DNA of 34,171 nt from Chloroflexota bacterium. Its GTDB lineage: Bacteria; Chloroflexota; Dehalococcoidia; UBA2979. Below are positions 1 through 8,572 of the stretch, one piece after another; positions within the stretch are counted from its first letter, which is position 1; each line of letters starts with the position of its first letter. The notes under the pieces are model-generated. The model worked only from the letters and a program-made list of their open reading frames with translations. It was not told the DNA's origin and ran no database searches. The stretch spans positions 1 to 34,171 of the forward strand of contig VXTU01000069.1 in the NCBI GenBank assembly GCA_009837285.1. Direction: 5' to 3'. Both the position numbers and the translations under genes were made by a program.

Positions 1-32
1 GCGGGGGAGAGGGTGAGGGTGAGGGGGTCTGC
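1..32. repeat. GC-rich intergenic repeat, partial copy at window edge
   Basis: The first 32 bases match, with one G missing, the reverse complement of the stretch near 5667-5700 (a run of gaggg/gtgaggg units ending in ggggtctgc). The element lies just downstream of the minus-strand CoA-transferase gene. It belongs to the same family as the copies at 5591-5716 and 26032-26070, all of which sit 3' of genes. It is cut by the window edge, so its full extent is unknown. Confidence 0.6.
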
Positions 33-80
33 GGGGTGCGAGCAGTATCGAAGAGCCCGCCGGTCCTGCCGCGACGACGA

Positions 81-1388
81 CTACAGGTAACCGAACTCCT
101 TCGCCGAGGCAGTCAGCTCATCGCGGAACTTCGGGTGCGCGAGGCCGATGATGGCGAGGGCGCGCTCGCGCGTGGACTTGCCCTTCAGGCACGCCAGGCC
201 GTACTCGGACGCCAGCCAGTGCACCTCGTTGCGCGGCGTCGTGACCACGGCGCCCGGCGTGAGCGTCGGGACGATGCGTGACACCTCGCCCCCCTTCGCC
301 GTCGAGTAGAACGCAATGATCGACTTGCCGCCGGGCGAGTCGAACGCGCCACGAGCGTAGTCGTGCTGGCCGCCGGTCCCGCTGAACTGCGACGTGCCGA
401 TCGACTCCGAGCAGCACTGCCCCGTCAGGTCCACCTCGATGGTCGAGTTGACCGAGATCATGTTCTCGTTGCGGGCGATGTTGGGCGGGAAGTTGGTGTA
501 GGACACCGGGTGCGCCTCGATGCCCGGGTTGTCGTCGAGGAACTCGTAGGTGCGACGCGCCCCGGCGGCGAAGGCATACACCGCCTTGCCGGGGTGGAAC
601 GTCTTCTGCGAGCCGTCGGCGACGCCGCTCTCAATGAGGTCGACCATCGAGTCGACGAACATCTCGGTGTGGATGCCGAGGTTGCGGTGGCCCATGAGCG
701 CCCGCGCGAGGGCGTTCGGGACGCCGCCGATGCCGAGCTGGATCGTCGCGCCGTCCGGCACCATCTCGGCGATCAGCTGACCCATCGCCTCGTCCTCGGG
801 GCGCTCGGGGACGAGCGGCAGCTCGGGCAGCGGCTCGTCGTGCTCGACGATCGCGTCGAGCTCCGAGACGTGCACCCATGAGTTGCCGTGGACGCGCGGC
901 ATGTGGTTGTTGACCTCGGCGATGACGATGTCGGCCTTCTCGATCGCCGCCTTGTGGGTGTCGACGTTCGTGCCGAGGCTCATGTAGCCGTGCCGGTCGA
1001 CGCGTGAGACGTCAATCAGCGCCACGTCGATGTCCATGAACTCGAGGATGAGCCGCGGCACCTGGTGGAAGAAGTTGGGGTTGTAGTGCGCCACGCCGGA
1101 CCCGATGAGCCCGCGGTCGACGCCGTTGACGAACAGCGACTCCCAGCGGATCACGTCGCGCACGTCGGGCGCGAGGATGGACTCGGATGCGGCCCCCATC
1201 GGCAGCAGGCTCGTGGTGCGGAGGTTGGTGAAGCCACCGTCCCGCGCGCGGTCGGCGAGAGCCCGCACCAGCGCAGGTGGCTCGCCCGCGCAGTTGCCCT
1301 TGAACACGAACGCGCCGTCGGGGACGAGTGCGACGGCCTCCTCGGGCGTGCGGAGCTTGTTGCGGTACTCGTCGGTGGCGTTCGGCAC
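81..1388 (-). CDS. Acetyl-CoA hydrolase/transferase family protein (4-hydroxybutyrate CoA-transferase-like)
   Basis: 435 residues, close to the usual length of about 430-440 for this class I CoA-transferase family, which moves CoA between carboxylic acids in the cytosol. Visible motifs are GIGGVPNAL (219-227), GIHTEM (238-243), whose Glu242 lies where family members carry the glutamate that forms the CoA thioester, and the glycine loop GTGGQHDYARGAF (337-349). I chose the GTG start at 1388 because it follows a purine-rich GGGGAAGGG site. The open frame runs a further 154 codons upstream, but that part is low-complexity and overlaps the divergent MFS gene. The substrate cannot be read from sequence; 4-hydroxybutyrate, butyrate or propionate type activity are all possible. 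Confidence 0.88.
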   Translation of the reverse strand: MPNATDEYRNKLRTPEEAVALVPDGAFVFKGNCAGEPPALVRALADRARDGGFTNLRTTSLLPMGAASESILAPDVRDVIRWESLFVNGVDRGLIGSGVAHYNPNFFHQVPRLILEFMDIDVALIDVSRVDRHGYMSLGTNVDTHKAAIEKADIVIAEVNNHMPRVHGNSWVHVSELDAIVEHDEPLPELPLVPERPEDEAMGQLIAEMVPDGATIQLGIGGVPNALARALMGHRNLGIHTEMFVDSMVDLIESGVADGSQKTFHPGKAVYAFAAGARRTYEFLDDNPGIEAHPVSYTNFPPNIARNENMISVNSTIEVDLTGQCCSESIGTSQFSGTGGQHDYARGAFDSPGGKSIIAFYSTAKGGEVSRIVPTLTPGAVVTTPRNEVHWLASEYGLACLKGKSTRERALAIIGLAHPKFRDELTASAKEFGYL

Positions 1389-1544
1389 GACGCTCGCCCT
1401 TCCCCGCGCCCATGGCGCGGCCCGGCTCAATGTGTCCCCGGTGTGGTGCGCGGGCGCCAAGCGGCGGCCACGGCCCGGGGGCGAGCCGATGATACAAGCG
1501 AGCGCGACCGCCGGGCCCTCGCAGCCCGTGCGGGGTCGAGGCCG

Positions 1545-1550
1545 TACGAT
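1545..1550 (+). promoter_or_regulatory. TACGAT -10 element, probably leaderless promoter of the MFS gene
   Basis: TACGAT ends six bases before the GTG start at 1557, and no Shine-Dalgarno sequence lies between. Initiation about seven bases after the -10 would put the first transcribed base at the start codon. The same hexamer and spacing precede the genes at 25309 and 13247 (minus strand). No clear -35 was seen. Confidence 0.5.
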
Positions 1551-1556
1551 GGTCGG

Positions 1557-2780
1557 GTGAGCCAGTCGCCCCGGCCCCGCCTCTGGACGTTCGACTTCGG
1601 ACTGACGCTGCTCGGCACCGTCGGCTTCTTCGCCAGCTTCTTCTACCTGCTCGCGGTGCTCCCCGCGTACGTCGACGAGATCGGCGGCGCGAAGTGGCAG
1701 ATCGGGGTGATCGTCGGCGGCTTCAACATCGTCCCGCTCGTGCTGCGGCCGTTCGCCGGGCGCTGGAGCGACCGAGGCCACCGCAAGCGCGTGCTGCGCT
1801 TCGGCCTGCTCACCATGGCGGCGTCGCTGCTGCTGATGACGCTCTCCCACGACATCGCCTCGCTGTTCCTGCTGCGGCTCGTGCAGGGCGTCGGCATGGC
1901 GACGTGTCCGACCGCGTCCGCCTCGATGATCGCCGAGCTGTCACCGCTGCCGCGGCGCGGCGAGGGCGTCGGGATGTTCGGGATGGCGACCGGCGTGGCG
2001 CAGATGTTCCCGCCCGCGATCGGCGTCGCCGTCGCGGCCGCCTGGGGCTTCGACGCGGTCTTCATCATCGCCGCCGCCACCGCGGGCCTGACGCTGCTCG
2101 TGGTTGAGCCGGTACACGAGCCTCCGAGCTCCAGCGCGGGCGCCGAGGGCGGAGCGACGCTCTTCCCGCGTCCCGCGCTCTTCCCGATGTCCGTCTTCAT
2201 GACCGTCACCTTCTCGTTCGCCGCGCCGAGCACCTTCCTGCCGCTGCTCGGCGAGGAGCGCGGGCTCGGCAACGTCGGGCTGTTTTTCCTGCTCGTCGGC
2301 GTCGCGTCGACGCTGGTGCGGCCGGTCGCCGGGGCGGCGTCGGACCGGGTCGGCCGCGTGCCCGTCGCGCTGCCGGGCCTCGTCGCTACGGTCGCGTCGA
2401 TGTGGTTCCTGGCCGTCGCGTACAGCCCGCTGATGCTCATCATCGCCGGCTTCCTCGCCGGTGCCGGGCTCGCCGGTGCGCACACCGCGCTGCTCGCACT
2501 CGCCATCGACCGAGTGCAGGACACCGCCCGAGGGCGTGCGACGGCCGTGCTGCAGCTCGCGTGGGACATCAGCGGGCTCGCCGGGGGTGTCGTCCTCGGA
2601 GTCGTCGCGAGCTGGTTCGACGTCCCGATGGTGTACTGGGCGTCCGGCGGGCTCGCCGTCGTCGGGATGGTGTGGCTGCTCGTCGGTCGGGCGACCGGCC
2701 AGACGCGCCCGTACCGCAGACCGGTCGTCGCTGCCCAGGCGAGTCACGCCGGGTTCGGGCAGATGGACGAGCCCTGGTAG
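1557..2780 (+). CDS. MFS transporter, 12-helix type
   Basis: 407 residues, highly hydrophobic, with the spacing of about twelve membrane helices expected of the major facilitator superfamily. The loop between helices 2 and 3 carries the MFS motif as RPFAGRWSDRGHRK (about 64-77). A second, degenerate copy, RPVAGAASDRVGRVP, lies in the C-terminal half. The GTG at 1557 is chosen because the first helix begins soon after it, although the frame stays open far upstream over non-coding sequence. It is divergent from the CoA-transferase with 168 bases between, so the two may be linked in function, for example by import of an organic acid. Substrate unknown. Confidence 0.88.
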   Translation: MSQSPRPRLWTFDFGLTLLGTVGFFASFFYLLAVLPAYVDEIGGAKWQIGVIVGGFNIVPLVLRPFAGRWSDRGHRKRVLRFGLLTMAASLLLMTLSHDIASLFLLRLVQGVGMATCPTASASMIAELSPLPRRGEGVGMFGMATGVAQMFPPAIGVAVAAAWGFDAVFIIAAATAGLTLLVVEPVHEPPSSSAGAEGGATLFPRPALFPMSVFMTVTFSFAAPSTFLPLLGEERGLGNVGLFFLLVGVASTLVRPVAGAASDRVGRVPVALPGLVATVASMWFLAVAYSPLMLIIAGFLAGAGLAGAHTALLALAIDRVQDTARGRATAVLQLAWDISGLAGGVVLGVVASWFDVPMVYWASGGLAVVGMVWLLVGRATGQTRPYRRPVVAAQASHAGFGQMDEPW

Positions 2781-2838
2781 CGGGGCCGTACCTCCGGCAC
2801 GCTCGCGTATCATCGCCACGCCACGCGAGGAGACCCCG

Positions 2839-3642
2839 ATGCCCGACGCGAACGAACCCGATTACGCGCTGCTCGACCGCCTCGGCGCGGCCTCGATGGC
2901 GTTCTTCCCCCGCCCCGACCACACCCGCCCGCCCGAGGGCGCGACCGACTACCTCATCGAGGTCGACGCCGGCGTCTCGGTCGGCGCGCGGTTCTACCAC
3001 CAGCCGGGGCCGGAGCATCCCTCGATCCTCTACTTCCACGGCAACGGCGAGATCGTCGGCGACCACGACCAGTTCGTGAGCCTCTACTACGACAACAACA
3101 TCAACCTCTTCGTCGCCGAGTTCCGCGGCTACGGGAAGAGCGGCGGGAGCTCCTCGATGGAGCATCTCGTCACCGACGCCCGGCCGGTCGCGGCCTTCTT
3201 CCAGGCACAGCTCGACGAGCTCGGGTACTCGAAGAGCCGCCTCGTGATGGGCCGCAGCATGGGCGCCTCGCCTGCGCTCGAGATCTCCGCGAACGCGGCC
3301 GAGGGCTTCGGCGGGGTGGTCATCGAGAGCGGCGCGGCGGGGGTGCGGGGCATGCTCGAGCGCTTCGGCGTTGCGAGCCACGGGACGGCCCTCGAGCTGA
3401 TCGAGGCGCACGAGGCCAAGATCCGCTCGATCCGCCTGCCGACGATGCAGATCCACGGCGAGGTCGACCAGCTGGTGCCGATGGAGACGGCGGCGGAGCT
3501 CTACAACCTGCTGGAGGGTACGTCGCGCGAGATCGTCGTCATCCCGTACGGCGACCACAACACGATCCTGTGGGTCGGCCAGGTGCCCTACATGGAGGCG
3601 CTCCGCCGCTTTATCGAAACGAACGCGCCCGCCGCTGAGTAG
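2839..3642 (+). CDS. Alpha/beta hydrolase
   Basis: 267 residues with the full alpha/beta hydrolase set. HGNGE (67-71) forms the oxyanion turn. The nucleophile elbow GRSMG gives Ser140. Asp210 lies in HGEVDQLVP and His240 in YGDHN. There is no signal peptide, so a cytosolic esterase or similar hydrolase is likely; the substrate is unknown. The ATG is preceded by AGGAG at good spacing, and TATCAT at 2808-2813 could be its -10 element. It follows the MFS gene by 58 bases on the same strand but probably has its own promoter. Confidence 0.88.
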   Translation: MPDANEPDYALLDRLGAASMAFFPRPDHTRPPEGATDYLIEVDAGVSVGARFYHQPGPEHPSILYFHGNGEIVGDHDQFVSLYYDNNINLFVAEFRGYGKSGGSSSMEHLVTDARPVAAFFQAQLDELGYSKSRLVMGRSMGASPALEISANAAEGFGGVVIESGAAGVRGMLERFGVASHGTALELIEAHEAKIRSIRLPTMQIHGEVDQLVPMETAAELYNLLEGTSREIVVIPYGDHNTILWVGQVPYMEALRRFIETNAPAAE

Positions 3643-3667
3643 CCCTCGCCGTTGATTGGAGCCCACC

Positions 3668-4519
3668 TTGATCCTGGAAGCCTGCCTGCCGTTCGAGCTC
3701 AAGCTGCGGTGGCTCCAATCCCAGGCGTTTCGGTGGGACAAGTGTGACGGCTGGTACTACGGCTTCGTTGCGGGCGCCCCCATACGGGTCCGCGACCACG
3801 ATGAAGGCATGGAGTTCGAGAGTGACGTGCCGGAGGAGTCGCTCAAGCCCTCAGTGAAGCGCTATTTCCGCCTGACCCAGGACATTGGGCAGGTCCACGA
3901 CGCACTGCGCGAAGCGGACAGCACGGGCCAGATGGACGAGCTGATCCGGAAGCACGGCGGGATGCGGATCTTGCGGCCAGACCCGTGGGAGTGCCTTGTT
4001 TCCTACATCTGCTCACAGAACAAGCCCGTCAGCGGTATCAAGGAGATCGCCGACGACATCGCGACGGAGTACGGCACTCTGATCACGTTTCGCGACGTGC
4101 CGCTACACGCTTTCCCGCCCGCTCAGCGCCTGGTGGCCATCGATCCCAAAGCACTAAAGAAACTGGCACCGGGCCTGAGTCGGGCGGAACGCATCCATGA
4201 AGTAGCGACGCATATCACCGACGGCTCCCTGGACCTCGCCGCTCTTGCACGGATGCCTCATCAGCATGCCAGGGCTGTACTGATGAGCTACGACGGTATC
4301 GGCGAAAAGATCGCCGACTGTGTCAGCCTGTTCGCCCTCGACAAGACCGAGGCGTTCCCCGTGGATACGCACATCGAGAAGGGCCTCAAGCCGTACGCGG
4401 AGAAACTCACGGCAGGCAAGGTGAATGCGGACCTCATCCACCAGTTGCGTGAAACGTTCGGAACGAACGCCGGCTACGCCGGGCAGTTGCTCTTCCTCGA
4501 GCACTACCCGGAATCCTGA
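3668..4519 (+). CDS. 8-oxoguanine DNA glycosylase, OGG1-type (HhH-GPD superfamily)
   Basis: About 283 residues, matching OGG1/AlkA-type glycosylases that remove 8-oxoguanine from DNA. An N-terminal OGG_N-like part ends in QSQAFRW (17-23), like the eukaryotic GQSFRW. SYICSQN (112-118) resembles the OGG1 segment that reads the opposite base. The helix-hairpin-helix YDGIGEKIADC carries catalytic Lys214, and PVDTH carries Asp233. I prefer the TTG at 3668 because GGAG lies six bases upstream; TTG at 3656 is an alternative. Base composition is clearly lower in GC than the neighbours (several 60-base lines at 57-63% against about 70%), which may mean recent acquisition. Confidence 0.88.
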   Translation: MILEACLPFELKLRWLQSQAFRWDKCDGWYYGFVAGAPIRVRDHDEGMEFESDVPEESLKPSVKRYFRLTQDIGQVHDALREADSTGQMDELIRKHGGMRILRPDPWECLVSYICSQNKPVSGIKEIADDIATEYGTLITFRDVPLHAFPPAQRLVAIDPKALKKLAPGLSRAERIHEVATHITDGSLDLAALARMPHQHARAVLMSYDGIGEKIADCVSLFALDKTEAFPVDTHIEKGLKPYAEKLTAGKVNADLIHQLRETFGTNAGYAGQLLFLEHYPES

Positions 4520-4589
4520 CGCCCATCCGCTCCACCCCGCGTGATACCGTCGCCGCGCCCAGCACGGGCGCAGCGCGAAGGAGCACGCG

Positions 4590-5537
4590 ATGAGCCTGGC
4601 CGACCGCACGCCTCCCACCCCCGAGGAGTACGAGACCTACCGCGAGCGCTTCCGTAACTGGGGCCGCTGGGGCGACGACGACGCCCTCGGCACGCTCAAC
4701 CACATCACGCCCGAAGTGCGCCGCCACGCCCTCACCCTCCCGCAGCAGGGCCGCACCATTTCGCTCTCGCTCGTCATCAGCAAGGAGCCGCGTTCGAGCA
4801 TGGCGTCGGGTTTCGAGCAGGAGATGCGCGTGATGGAAGTCAGCTCTGGCGACCGTATCAGCATCAACTTCCACGGCTGGACCGTGACGCACCTGGACGC
4901 GCTCTGTCACATCTTCGCCGCGCCCGAGAACGCCCTCTACAACGGCCGTCCCACGTCCGACGTCACGATGGACGGCGCGGGCAGCGGCTCGGTCGAGCCG
5001 TATCACGACGGCATCGTCACGCGCGGCGTGCTGTACGACGTGCCGCGCCATCGCGGGACCGATTTCGTCACCATCGACGCGCCGGTGCACGGCTGGGAAC
5101 TCGAGGACATCGCCGCGGCGGAGGGCGTCGAGCCGAGGCCGGGCGACGCCGTCGTGGTGCGCTCCGGCGCGAACGCGTTCTACGCCTCGCGGCCCGACTT
5201 CGAGATGGGGATGTTCGACGACATGCCGGGCGTCCACGGCTCGGCGATCGAGTTCCTGTACAACAACGACGCCTCGGTGCTGGTGTGGGACCTGCTTGAC
5301 GCGGGACAGCAGCCGCTGGGCTACGGCCTGCGGAGGCCCGACGGCGCCGCGATCCGGGTGCCGATCCACGAGATCGTGATCCCGTACATGGGCATGCCGC
5401 TACTCGATAACGCAAACCTCGACGACCTCGCCGACGCGTGCGCCGAGGTCGGGCGCTACGAGTTCCTGCTGATGGTCGCGCCGCTGCGCGTGCGGGGCGG
5501 GACCGGCTCGCCGGTGAACCCGATCGCCGTGATCTAG
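4590..5537 (+). CDS. Cyclase family protein (kynurenine formamidase-like metal-dependent hydrolase)
   Basis: 315 residues. The metal-binding motif of the cyclase family (PF04199) is visible as HGWTVTHLDALCH (95-107), giving His95, His101, Asp103 and His107 as likely Mn or Zn ligands. This family includes kynurenine formamidase and isatin hydrolase, and acts on cyclic or acyl amides and lactones. The N-terminal WGRWGDDDALGTLNHIT is typical of the longer members of about 300 residues. AAGGAG lies six bases before the ATG. No kynurenine-pathway neighbour is present, so the substrate stays open. It is convergent with the minus-strand MFS gene across a repeat region. Confidence 0.87.
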   Translation: MSLADRTPPTPEEYETYRERFRNWGRWGDDDALGTLNHITPEVRRHALTLPQQGRTISLSLVISKEPRSSMASGFEQEMRVMEVSSGDRISINFHGWTVTHLDALCHIFAAPENALYNGRPTSDVTMDGAGSGSVEPYHDGIVTRGVLYDVPRHRGTDFVTIDAPVHGWELEDIAAAEGVEPRPGDAVVVRSGANAFYASRPDFEMGMFDDMPGVHGSAIEFLYNNDASVLVWDLLDAGQQPLGYGLRRPDGAAIRVPIHEIVIPYMGMPLLDNANLDDLADACAEVGRYEFLLMVAPLRVRGGTGSPVNPIAVI

Positions 5538-5590
5538 GGCGTCGCGGTGATCTGGAGGTCGCCGGGGTCGGGGGAAATCAGAGTCCGGCT

Positions 5591-5716
5591 CCCTCTCCCG
5601 CACCGCGGGAGAGGGCGGGGGGTGAGGGTCCGGTCCGACGGGCGAGGAGCGTACGGTCGGGCGAGCGCAGACCCCCTCACCCTCACCCTCTCCCCCCGCA
5701 GACGGGGGCGAGGGGA
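5591..5716. repeat. Facing pair of GC-rich palindromic repeats between convergent genes
   Basis: The left element has a perfect 11-bp stem (5591-5601 with 5605-5615, loop ACC), followed by ggggtgagggtc. The right element (about 5668-5716) is in opposite orientation, with caccctcaccctctcc and a shorter CCCCCG/CGGGGG hairpin at 5693-5708. The right element matches bases 1-32 of the window. Position between two converging stop codons (5537 and 5729) suggests REP-like elements that may also act as bidirectional terminators. Confidence 0.7.
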
Positions 5717-5728
5717 TCAGAGCGTGGC

Positions 5729-6982
5729 TTAGAAGTCGTCAGGGTTCTCGGTGGCCGCGGCGCGTCGAGGGCGACCGCGCGGGCCCGTCTCCGGCACCAG
5801 CAGGCCGGCGACGACGAGGGTGAGCGGGAAGAACACGCAGATCGTGAACCCGAGCCCGAAGCTCCCGGTCTGATCACGCAGAAGTCCCACCATCAGCGGT
5901 GAGAAGAAGCCGCTGACATTGCCGATCGTCAGCAGCGTGGCGACCGAGAGTGTCGCGCGTTCCAGGGTCGCGCCGGGGAACTCCATCGGCATCGTGATCA
6001 CCGAGGGGAAGTGGATCCAGCTCACCAGGCCGAGCATCGCGAGGCTGGGGAAGAGGATGAGCGGCGACTCGGAGATGAAGCTGCCGAACACCGCGACCGG
6101 CATCACGACGCCGGCGAGGATGATCAGCGGCCGCCGTAACCCGATGCCGACCGGCAGCGCCGAGCCCAGGAGCGAGCCCACGATGCCGAAGAACGACGGG
6201 ATGGCGACTACCTGGCCCGCGCGTTCGAGCGTCCATCCCCACTCCTGCTGGTAGTACGTCGGAAGCCACGAGTTGAGGCCGATGAACGCGGCGACCCCGC
6301 CCGCGATGCCGACGCCGAGGAGCAGCGTCGGGACGTGGCGGAACGCCGCGCCCAGCATCCCGACCGAGAACGGCGTACCCACCGGCGCGCCGACCGGGAC
6401 CTCCGGGGTGCGCGCGAGCAGCACGAATACACCCACGCCCACCAGCCCCACGACGCCGAACAGCATGAGCGACTCGCGCCATCCGACGAGGTCGGCGATG
6501 AACGCCACCGAGAAGACCGAGATGGTGACGCCGATACTCTGCCCGACGATGTTCGTGCCGTTGACGACGGGCAGCTCGCGCAGCGGGAACCAGCTCATCA
6601 CCGCCGACGGCAGCGCGCCCATCACCGTCGCGCCGCCGGCGGCGAACATGAGCCGCAGGGTGAGCAGGATCGCGAAGTTCGCGGCGAACGGCGAGAGCAC
6701 CATCGCCGACATCAGCAGGCCGCCGAAGAACGTGGCGCGCCACCACCCGAACTTTGCGGCGATCATCCCGCCGGGGATCGTGCTGACCGCGAACGCCAGC
6801 GCGGTGCCGCCGATGAGGAGGCTCGCGGTGGCGTTGTCGATGCCGTAGTCATCGATGATGAGCGGGAAGAGCGGCGCGACGGCGATGAAGCTGAGCCCCA
6901 TCGCGACCTGGATCCAGAGCAGGGCCCCCTCCACCACGAAGCGGTAGCGGGGCGCCTGTACGGGGCTTGATACGGTCGTCAC
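5729..6982 (-). CDS. MFS transporter
   Basis: 417 residues with about twelve hydrophobic segments, and a short charged C-terminal tail rich in Arg. The first helices (about 15-80) are typical of MFS carriers. The usual charged loop 2-3 motif is degenerate here (GGMIAAKFGWWRATF). The start is GTG, 16 bases after the stop of the upstream zinc-ribbon/PQQ-repeat gene, so the two are probably one transcription unit. A GAGG lies directly against the start codon, which is close for a ribosome site. Substrate unknown; the nearest broad group is the nitrate/cyanate or sugar-phosphate type carriers. Confidence 0.87.
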   Translation of the reverse strand: MTTVSSPVQAPRYRFVVEGALLWIQVAMGLSFIAVAPLFPLIIDDYGIDNATASLLIGGTALAFAVSTIPGGMIAAKFGWWRATFFGGLLMSAMVLSPFAANFAILLTLRLMFAAGGATVMGALPSAVMSWFPLRELPVVNGTNIVGQSIGVTISVFSVAFIADLVGWRESLMLFGVVGLVGVGVFVLLARTPEVPVGAPVGTPFSVGMLGAAFRHVPTLLLGVGIAGGVAAFIGLNSWLPTYYQQEWGWTLERAGQVVAIPSFFGIVGSLLGSALPVGIGLRRPLIILAGVVMPVAVFGSFISESPLILFPSLAMLGLVSWIHFPSVITMPMEFPGATLERATLSVATLLTIGNVSGFFSPLMVGLLRDQTGSFGLGFTICVFFPLTLVVAGLLVPETGPRGRPRRAAATENPDDF

Positions 6983-6998
6983 GCCACCCTCGAGTCGC

Positions 6999-8456
6999 CT
7001 ACCTGAGCGCCAGGATCGTGCCCGGCTCGTCGACCACGAACGTTCCCCGCTCCACCACCACGGCCCAGCGCTTGACGCGCGTCCGGAGCCGCTCGAGGGG
7101 GCGCTCCGCGATCAGCTCGCCGGTCTGGAGGTCCAGCAGCGCGAGTGACTCCTGTCGCGGCACCAGCAGCCCGTCCGGCGTCACGGTCGGCGCGCCGTGG
7201 ATCGCCTCGAGATCTGCCTCCCAGTCGAGCACGCCCGTCGTGCCGTGGTACGTGCGCACCAGCCCCGTCGTGTCGGAGGCGATAATCCGCTCGCCGTCGA
7301 AGGCGGGACGGAACACGAGCGTGAAGGCCGTGCCCGCTCGCAGGTCGCTCGGGCGCACGCGGGACACCCATTCCACCTCGGGCCGTGGCGGCTCCGGCGC
7401 GGCGCCGAACGCCCACAGCCAGTTCCAGTAGAGCCGGGTGCCTTCCCACCATGGGAGGGTCGACTCGGGGTCGATCCCGGCCGCGAATGCCGGCGAGACG
7501 CTGTAGATGAAGTCCTCGCCGAAGATGAGGCCGGTGATCGACGTGTGCGGGTGGCGGAACGTGCGCCCGCCGGTCTCGCGGTCGAAGACGACGACGGCCT
7601 TGCGAGCCGCGACCGCGACGTGGCCCTCGTCCACGACGGGCGCCGCCTCGCCCCAGTTCCCCTCGACGTCGATGCTCCACAGCACGTCGCCGTTGTCGGC
7701 GTCGATGCCGTAGAGGCGGCCAGGGGCGTAGACGTAGAGGATGCCTCGAAACACGATCGGGCTGGTGAACAGCTCCTCGTCGAGCCGCGCCGTCCACACG
7801 TATTCCCCTGTCGCGGAGTCCAGCGCCGTCACCTGGCCGGTGCGCAGCGCCATGTAGAGCCGGCCTCCGACCACCGTCGGCGGACTCAGCATGCCCGGAC
7901 GGGAGATCCGCCACACCTCGCTGCCGTCGTCAAGCGAGTAGGCGCCGAAGCTGTCGAGGTAGACGATGTACATGCGCTCTTCGTCGGCGACCGGTGTGCG
8001 CATCACCACGTTGGGCAAGGTGACCTCCCACGCCACCTCACCGTCGAGGCGCGGACTCGCGCCGGTCACGCGCGCCTGGTTGCGGCCCCCGTTCGCCGAG
8101 GGCCACGTCGCCGCCGGGACCTCGGCCATGCCCACCGCGTCCGAGGCCGGGAGCGGGAGCGGCTGCCCGGTCGAGATGTGGTGCACCCACGCCCAGCGCC
8201 CGCCGTAGAAGAGCACGAGCGCCAGGAAGATGACGGCGAACCCGCGGCGACGCGACCAGCGGTGACGGATCTGCGGGAACCAGCGGCGTCGCTCGGGCGT
8301 ACTGCGGCCGTAGCGGGGTTGCGGCCGGTCGTCGCGGAGGTCCGCCATGCAGAAGCGGCAGCGGATGCTGGTCGCGAGGACCTCGCGACCGCAGCGCGGG
8401 CAGATGCGCTGGTTGGCGGACGGGGGAGGCGTGGCGCCTGCGGACGTGCTGGCCAT
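6999..8456 (-). CDS. Zinc-ribbon, membrane-anchored PQQ-like beta-propeller protein
   Basis: 485 residues in three parts. A small zinc ribbon has paired cysteines Cys19/Cys22 and Cys33/Cys36. One membrane helix follows at about 72-90. The rest is a propeller built of PQQ/BamB-like repeats such as VTALDSATGEYVW, YGIDADNGDVLW and VVFDRETGGRTF. The predicted topology puts the ribbon in the cytoplasm and the propeller outside. Family members with these repeats bind partner proteins or, in true quinoprotein dehydrogenases, PQQ; I see no clear PQQ catalytic set, so a scaffold or sensor role is more likely. The ATG follows a G-rich run. The downstream MFS gene is 16 bases away. Confidence 0.8.
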   Translation of the reverse strand: MASTSAGATPPPSANQRICPRCGREVLATSIRCRFCMADLRDDRPQPRYGRSTPERRRWFPQIRHRWSRRRGFAVIFLALVLFYGGRWAWVHHISTGQPLPLPASDAVGMAEVPAATWPSANGGRNQARVTGASPRLDGEVAWEVTLPNVVMRTPVADEERMYIVYLDSFGAYSLDDGSEVWRISRPGMLSPPTVVGGRLYMALRTGQVTALDSATGEYVWTARLDEELFTSPIVFRGILYVYAPGRLYGIDADNGDVLWSIDVEGNWGEAAPVVDEGHVAVAARKAVVVFDRETGGRTFRHPHTSITGLIFGEDFIYSVSPAFAAGIDPESTLPWWEGTRLYWNWLWAFGAAPEPPRPEVEWVSRVRPSDLRAGTAFTLVFRPAFDGERIIASDTTGLVRTYHGTTGVLDWEADLEAIHGAPTVTPDGLLVPRQESLALLDLQTGELIAERPLERLRTRVKRWAVVVERGTFVVDEPGTILALR

Positions 8457-8521
8457 GGTCCCCCGTGCTGCGGGTGTGCGGTGCGGCGGCTGCCTATGTT
8501 CTCACAACGCGCGCCGACGAA

Positions 8522-8544
8522 GCGCCGGGCCCGAGGCCCGGCGC
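8522..8544 (-). terminator. Strong hairpin downstream of the acyl-CoA synthetase gene
   Basis: A perfect 10-bp GC stem (8522-8531 with 8535-8544) with a 3-base loop begins 29 bases past the stop at 8573. There is no real T run after it on the minus strand (TTCGTCGG), so it is only a likely terminator. Confidence 0.5.
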
Positions 8545-8572
8545 ACCGTGGGCAGCCGGTCCCCGTCTGCCC

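Noticed and set aside
1065-1556. N-terminal extension of the first MFS gene
   Set aside because: It is antisense to the CoA-transferase gene, has no helix or domain, and the GTG at 1557 starts directly before helix 1.
6999-8456. PQQ-dependent alcohol dehydrogenase
   Set aside because: It is too short, lacks a recognisable catalytic Asp/Ca2+ site and has a cytoplasmic zinc ribbon, so only PQQ-type repeats are claimed.
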